From positions 1 through 46,487 of the forward strand of contig CALAHN010000112.1 of NCBI GenBank assembly GCA_937891825.1: DNA of 46,487 nucleotides, in the 5' to 3' direction. The DNA comes from an uncultured Alphaproteobacteria bacterium (GTDB lineage Bacteria; Pseudomonadota; Alphaproteobacteria; Bin95). Of the stretch, positions 42,241 to 46,487 are shown piece after piece (the first letter of the stretch is position 1; every line of letters starts with the position of its first letter). A program made the translations under genes and the position numbers. Below the pieces are notes generated by a model that was given only the letters and a program-made list of their open reading frames with translations, made no database searches and was not told where the DNA came from.

Positions 42241-43103
42241 CCAGTTGGACCGACCGCCGCAAGGCCTTCCGCGCCGTCATCGAAGGCGACGCCTGCGTTC
42301 ATCCGGGCTCCGTCTTCGATCCCATGTCCGCCCGCATCGCCCAGGACCTCGGCTTCGAAGTCGGCATGCTGGCGGGCTCGACCGGCTCATTGACCGTGCT
42401 CGGCGCGCCCGACCTCATCACCCTCACCCTGACCGAGTTCGCGGCCCAGGCGCTTCGCATCAACCGGGCGGCGGAAATTCCGCTGATGGTCGATGCCGAC
42501 CACGGCTACGGCAACGCCCTCAACGTCATGCGGACCGTGCAGGAACTGGAGACGGCGGGCGTATCCGGCATGTCGATCGAGGACACGGAACTGCCGCGCC
42601 CTTACGGCGAACCGCGCCCGCGTATGCTGTCGGTCGAAGAGGGCGTCGGCAAAATGCGGGCCGCGATGGCGGCGAAGGAAGATCCCGCGCTCGTCGTCGC
42701 CGGCCGCACCAGCGCCGTCGCCATCGCCGGGCTGGATGAAGGCGTCAGGCGCGCCAGGGCCTATGAGGCGGCGGGCGTCGACGCGATCTTCATGGTCGGC
42801 GTCGAGACCCGCGCGCAACTGGACGCGATCGCGGCCGCGACGACGCTGCCGTTGATCCTCGGCGGCGGCACGCCGGAATTGAAGGACAAGACCTATCTGG
42901 CCGCCCGCCGGGTGCGCATCGCCCTCCAGGGCCATCAGCCGATCATGGCGGCGCAGCAGGCTGTCCATGCCACGCTGAAGGCGCTCCGCGACGGCGTCGA
43001 TCCCAAGGACCTGACAGGCCTGCCCGGCAAGGACCTGATGCGCGTCGCGACCCGTTCCGACGCCTACGACCGCTGGACCAAGGATTATCTGGGAGACGGA
43101 TGA
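42237..43103 (+). CDS. oxaloacetate decarboxylase-like member of the PEP mutase/isocitrate lyase superfamily
   Basis: A 288-aa (beta/alpha)8 enzyme. VDADHGYGNALNVMRTV (residues 85-101) with the metal-binding Asp86 and Asp88, SIEDTELPRPYG and ALQGHQPIMAAQQAVH match the PA4872 oxaloacetate decarboxylase group. The ICL/MICL lid motif KKCGH is absent, which argues against a C-C lyase for isocitrate. It would cleave or decarboxylate a 2-oxo acid with Mg. Coupled to the MBL-fold gene by ATGA and to the 97-aa gene by a second 4-nt overlap, so the three are co-translated. Confidence 0.9.
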   Translation: MTSWTDRRKAFRAVIEGDACVHPGSVFDPMSARIAQDLGFEVGMLAGSTGSLTVLGAPDLITLTLTEFAAQALRINRAAEIPLMVDADHGYGNALNVMRTVQELETAGVSGMSIEDTELPRPYGEPRPRMLSVEEGVGKMRAAMAAKEDPALVVAGRTSAVAIAGLDEGVRRARAYEAAGVDAIFMVGVETRAQLDAIAAATTLPLILGGGTPELKDKTYLAARRVRIALQGHQPIMAAQQAVHATLKALRDGVDPKDLTGLPGKDLMRVATRSDAYDRWTKDYLGDG

Positions 43104-43393
43104 TGACGCCCGAAAGCTTCAAAGCCAGCCTGCAGGACGCCGCGCCGCCCACGGGGGCATCGGTCCCGCTCCAGGCGCTCTGGCACGCGGCCAGGGACGA
43201 ATGGGATACAGCCCACGGCCTCGCCCAGTCTGACGAGGGCAAGGACGCCGCCTGGGTCCACGCCCACCTCCACCGCATCGAAGGCGGCCTCGCCAACGCG
43301 GGCTACTGGTACGCCCGCGCCGACCGCCCTGCTTCCGACGCAGCGCTTGAAGCGGAGTGGGCGGAGATTGTGGGGGCTATAGTCGGGCGCTAG
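43100..43393 (+). CDS. conserved small protein, 97 aa
   Basis: Not assigned to a known function. It is a soluble protein with MTPESFKASLQDAAPP at the start and two conserved-looking helical segments, LQALWHAARDEWDTAHGLAQ and DAAWVHAHLHRIEGGLANAG with YWYARADRP. The His/Trp-rich pattern recalls a common short hypothetical family found near metabolic genes. The ATG overlaps the stop of the decarboxylase-like gene and has GGGAG 5-6 nt upstream. Its TAG stop is the first trinucleotide of palindromic repeat copy B. Confidence 0.75.
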   Translation: MMTPESFKASLQDAAPPTGASVPLQALWHAARDEWDTAHGLAQSDEGKDAAWVHAHLHRIEGGLANAGYWYARADRPASDAALEAEWAEIVGAIVGR

Positions 43394-43440
43394 ATCAAAC
43401 CAGTCTTAGGCGGAAACGCCTAAGACTGGATAATTTGATC
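43391..43440 (+). repeat. 50-bp palindromic repeat, copy B (perfect hairpin)
   Basis: After TA, the outer arm GATCAAA (43393-43399) abuts CCAGTCTTAGGCG, loop GAAA, CGCCTAAGACTGG, then a 4-nt ATAA bulge and the outer arm TTTGATC (43434-43440). The 13-bp inner stem is perfect. It is nearly identical to copy A (four differences). Confidence 0.92.
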
Positions 43441-43455
43441 GCTATCAATAAGATA

Positions 43456-43493
43456 GAGCATGGACCGCGCGTCCACTTGGACGCGCCATGCTC
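43456..43493. repeat. imperfect hairpin, type-2 repeat, copy 2
   Basis: GAGCATGG (43456-43463) pairs with CCATGCTC (43486-43493) and CGCGTCC (43468-43474) with GGACGCG (43479-43485); ACCG is bulged and ACTT is the loop. It sits 15 nt after repeat B between convergent genes and may stop transcription from both sides, though no T-run follows. It shares a 12-nt arm with the hairpin at 21738-21777. Confidence 0.7.
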
Positions 43494-43506
43494 GAGGATC
43501 GATCCC

Positions 43507-46487
43507 TCAAGCCTCGTCGTCGATCGCCTCGCGCACCTTTGTGGCCAGGTCTGCGCGGCGAAATGGCTTGAGGAGGAGACGCACGCCCTCTTTCAGCCGG
43601 CCGTGATGGACGATGACGTTCTCCGTGTAGCCGGACATGTAGAGCACCCGCAGATCGGGCAGCGCCGCTTGCGCGGCTTCCGCGACCTGGCGGCCGTTCA
43701 TGCCGCCGCCGAGGATGACATCGCACAGCAGGAGGTCGAACTCCCCGTCGGCCTCGAGCATGGCCAGGGCGGCGGGGCCATCGGCGACGGCCGTTACGTC
43801 GTACCCAAGGGAGGTCAGCGCCAACGTCGTGAACTCGCGCACCAGCACGTCATCCTCAACGACGAGAATACGTTCCGTGCCTTGGCTGACGGTCCCGGCG
43901 CCATTGGCCTCGCCTTCGGCGACGGCCTGCCCCTGAGCGCATGGCAGGTACAGCTTGACGATGGTCCCTTCGCCTAGCTCGCTGTAAATATTCACATGGC
44001 CGTTGGACTGCTTGATGAAGCCGTAAACCATCGACAGCCCGAGGCCCGTTCCCGCGCCGGCCCGTTTCGTCGTGAAGAAGGGCTCGAACGCGTGCGAGCG
44101 AACCTCAGGCGACATGCCTCCCCCGTTGTCGCCAACCGCAATCATCACGTAGCGGCCAGGCTCGGCATAGATATGCGTCTCGACGTAATCCGCTTCGATC
44201 TCGACCTCGGCCGTCTCGACGCTCAGTCTGCCGCCTTCCGGCATCGCGTCGCGCGCATTGACCGCGAGATTGATGATCGCATTCTGCAACTGCCCGGCAT
44301 CGACAACAGCCCTGTCGATCCCGTCCTGGCAGGTAAACCGAATGTCGTACTGCTCGCCCAGGGTTCGCCTGAGCAAGGGCTCCAACTCGCCGACCAGCTT
44401 ATTGACGTCGACCGCCTTCGGATCCAGCGGTTGCCGGCGCGAGAAGGCCAGCAGGCGTTGAGTCAAATCGCTCGCGCGTTCCGCGGCCTTGTCGATCATC
44501 GAGACTAGCCGATAATCGACGCTCGCCTTGTCCATGCCGGCAAGCACGGCCTCGGCATTGCCGAGGATTACGGTCAGCAGGTTGTTGAAATCATGCGCGA
44601 CGCCGCCGGTGAGCTGGCCGACTGCTTCCATCTTCTGGGACTGACGGAGCTGCTCTTCCTGTACGACCCAGTTCGAGACATCCTGGAAATAGACGGTCAG
44701 TCCGCCAGCTTCCTGCGGAAACGCCCGGACCTTGAACCAGCGCTTCAGCGGCGGATAGTAGAATTGAAACTCTACGTCCACATTCTCATCGCGCACCTTG
44801 CGATATTGCTCGTAGACTACGGTTTCGGCGGCTTCGGGAAATTCCTCCCACACGTTTCGCCCGATCAAATCCTCCGCCGTGCGTTCGAGGAATTCCTCGG
44901 CCTGACTGTTGAGGAAGGTGAAGCGCCAATCGCTGTCCAGCGCATAGACGGCGTCTCCAATCGAGGTGAGAACCTTCTCGATTTCATTGCGGGCTATCGC
45001 TTCCGATGCCCGCGCAGCTTCCGCCGACGCCCGGAACTGCTCGGCCGAGGCCACGGCGCCGCGGAGATCGTCGGCCATCTTGAGCCGCTGGATGACCACG
45101 CTCGCCACATGCGCAAGCTCGAGCATCAGGGCCTCGTCCTCGGCGGTAAATTCGCCGCTCGCGCGATCCGACAACTGAATGAGGCCGAGATTCTTCCCGT
45201 CCTCCGTCGTCAGGGGCACGGCCAGCCATCCGCGCATCGGCGGATGCCGGTCTTTGGCTTCGCCAAAGCCCGTCCATCCCGCATGCGCTTCGAGCTCCGC
45301 CTGCGTCAAGCGCATGGGCCGGTTCGTCTCGCAGACCTGGCGGTAGACGCCGCTGCCGTCGGGGCTTTCATCATAGTCCCGCCACGCCGAATATTTGTCG
45401 GACAGGGAGACGGTCTGGATCGCCTGCGCCATGGAGGGATGCACCGTCAGGCTGGCCAACGCCTGGTGGCATGGAACCAGGTCGCGCGCCATCTCCGTGG
45501 CGCGTTGCAATGCCGTAGCGACATCCGGGCTTTCCAGGAGCGCTGTGGATATCTCGGTCAACTTTCTTAAATGGCCGACCCGCCTCTCCTGTTCGCGCTG
45601 GCGCTCGTCAAGCCGGCGCGCCAGAAAGGCGCTGAAACCGCCGATGCTCAGGATGGCCAGCAGTCCGATACCGCTGTCGACGAGGGCGCGTTGACGCCAC
45701 CCCGCCAGTCGCTCGCTCGCGGAAACCCCGGCATAGACGACCACCGGGAAGTCAGGCACGCGGCCATATGCGACAATCCTGTCGACCCCGTCGGTGACGA
45801 AATCCGCGCGAAAGACGCCCCGATCGGCCGCCGGCAGCATCTCGCGGTGCAGCTTCGTGTCCATCAGAACCCGGCCCACATAATCTTCGTTGAACGGACT
45901 CCGGGTCATAACCGTGCCGTCGTCCTTCGATATCCCGACGACGCCGTCGCGTCCCCGCCGCAAGGCGTCGTAGAATTCGTTGAGATAGGCCAGAGACATC
46001 GCAGCCGCGACAATGCCGGCGAAGCCGCCATCCGGATGATTGAGCCGTCGGCTGATCGTGATAATCCATCTGTCCTTGGCATAGCCCACCTTGCCCTTGC
46101 GCGGCGGCTCGATGAACAGGCCGATGGACGGATCGTCCCGATGCGCGATGAACATCTGCTCCGCCGATAAGTCGACCACATCCGGACTTGGGGTACGTGA
46201 GGTGCCAGCAAGTCGACCTTCCTGGTCGAGGATGAAAATCGCGAAGCTGGGCGCGAACATGGCCTGCCGCATAGCAAGCGCCCGATCGGTCGCCTCGCGC
46301 CCGAGATCGGCCGTGTCGATATCTTCCCCAATGCCGCGCAAGGCCAAGTCGACCGCCGCGAGCGTTTGTCGGGCATGCTCGCTCATGGCGTCGCGCAGGT
46401 TCGCCACATCCGACGTCGCATCGGCGACAATCCGCTCCCGATCGGTCCGTAGCTGGAGTGCAATGACAACGACGATCGCCAGAATTG
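43507..46487 (-). CDS. hybrid sensor histidine kinase (PDC sensor, GAF, PAS, HisKA, HATPase, receiver), partial
   Basis: Runs off the right edge. Codons upstream of the GTG at 46407 stay open to 46487 and encode a membrane helix (ILAIVVVIALQ), so the true start lies beyond the window. Counting from that GTG (966 residues): extracytoplasmic PDC/Cache-like sensor (about 10-230), second helix (about 243-263; GIGLLAILSIGGFSAFLARR), GAF (about 285-445), PAS (about 475-590), HisKA with His605 in GGVAHDFNNLL, HATPase (GDNGGG, GTGLGLSMVYG) and a C-terminal receiver with phospho-acceptor Asp896 (LLLCDVILGG) and Lys in LLLKPFRR. It senses a periplasmic ligand and passes phosphate within the protein; no output regulator is adjacent. 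Confidence 0.94.
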   Translation of the reverse strand, partial: ILAIVVVIALQLRTDRERIVADATSDVANLRDAMSEHARQTLAAVDLALRGIGEDIDTADLGREATDRALAMRQAMFAPSFAIFILDQEGRLAGTSRTPSPDVVDLSAEQMFIAHRDDPSIGLFIEPPRKGKVGYAKDRWIITISRRLNHPDGGFAGIVAAAMSLAYLNEFYDALRRGRDGVVGISKDDGTVMTRSPFNEDYVGRVLMDTKLHREMLPAADRGVFRADFVTDGVDRIVAYGRVPDFPVVVYAGVSASERLAGWRQRALVDSGIGLLAILSIGGFSAFLARRLDERQREQERRVGHLRKLTEISTALLESPDVATALQRATEMARDLVPCHQALASLTVHPSMAQAIQTVSLSDKYSAWRDYDESPDGSGVYRQVCETNRPMRLTQAELEAHAGWTGFGEAKDRHPPMRGWLAVPLTTEDGKNLGLIQLSDRASGEFTAEDEALMLELAHVASVVIQRLKMADDLRGAVASAEQFRASAEAARASEAIARNEIEKVLTSIGDAVYALDSDWRFTFLNSQAEEFLERTAEDLIGRNVWEEFPEAAETVVYEQYRKVRDENVDVEFQFYYPPLKRWFKVRAFPQEAGGLTVYFQDVSNWVVQEEQLRQSQKMEAVGQLTGGVAHDFNNLLTVILGNAEAVLAGMDKASVDYRLVSMIDKAAERASDLTQRLLAFSRRQPLDPKAVDVNKLVGELEPLLRRTLGEQYDIRFTCQDGIDRAVVDAGQLQNAIINLAVNARDAMPEGGRLSVETAEVEIEADYVETHIYAEPGRYVMIAVGDNGGGMSPEVRSHAFEPFFTTKRAGAGTGLGLSMVYGFIKQSNGHVNIYSELGEGTIVKLYLPCAQGQAVAEGEANGAGTVSQGTERILVVEDDVLVREFTTLALTSLGYDVTAVADGPAALAMLEADGEFDLLLCDVILGGGMNGRQVAEAAQAALPDLRVLYMSGYTENVIVHHGRLKEGVRLLLKPFRRADLATKVREAIDDEA

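Overview
The window is 46.5 kb of GC-rich chromosomal DNA with dense, short-gapped genes, strong G/C bias at third codon positions and many 4-nt ATGA start/stop overlaps. Gene content points to an alphaproteobacterium, probably near the Rhodospirillales: a DUF1489 gene, the ubiquinol-cytochrome c chaperone / YceD / PlsX / FabH block divergent from BamE, a split cobalamin-dependent MetH, an ScfR-type regulator, an SSS-domain histidine kinase and a phasin-like protein. No phage, transposase, integron or CRISPR array was seen. The last gene runs off the right edge. No gene-free stretch exceeds about 300 bases.

Layout. 58-3040 (minus): a three-gene operon of a 377-aa protein of unknown function, a UGSC-family selenoprotein with an in-frame UGA and a convincing bacterial SECIS hairpin, and a CaiB/BaiF CoA-transferase. 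This is the most unusual part of the window. 3320-5916: small stress- or envelope-type genes (two-PRC-barrel protein, phasin-like protein, coiled-coil protein, two short unknowns). 5956-12988: accessory metabolism (EamA exporter, luciferase-like oxidoreductase, two carboxymuconolactone-decarboxylase-fold proteins, TauD-type dioxygenase, NIPSNAP-like protein, FolB-like aldolase, glycosyltransferase, aldo/keto reductase). 13020-17892: housekeeping (fabH, plsX, yceD, cytochrome bc1 chaperone, bamE, tRNA-Arg(CCT), cold-shock gene, SlyD-like isomerase). 17921-23024: split metH and glutathione-dependent formaldehyde dehydrogenase. 23168-28854 (minus): an apparent run of ScfR regulator, 2-TM CbrX-like protein, SSS histidine kinase, EamA permease and a small membrane protein. 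29096-34283: a complete branched-chain-type ABC importer (binding protein, two permeases, two ATPases) divergent from the ScfR gene. 34290-37357: PH-like membrane protein, GST, DUF1489, MFS. 37354-43393: two divergent operons, GMC oxidoreductase with a NitT/TauT-type ATPase and permease, and an alpha/beta-hydrolase-fold protein with MBL-fold lactonase-like, oxaloacetate-decarboxylase-like and 97-aa proteins. 43507-46487: a hybrid histidine kinase, partial.

Themes. The UGSC operon links selenium-dependent thiol chemistry to a CoA-transferase; its substrate is unknown. The ScfR regulator, the SSS kinase and the divergent importer suggest sensing and uptake of small carboxylates or amino/amide compounds. 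The 38-43 kb genes look like a catabolic cassette for an alcohol- or lactone-containing compound. Three copies of a 50-bp palindromic repeat (two close, with a paired base change; one diverged) lie at gene borders, and a second hairpin type occurs twice.

All functional calls come from reading translations and motifs and from remembered family features; no database search was run.
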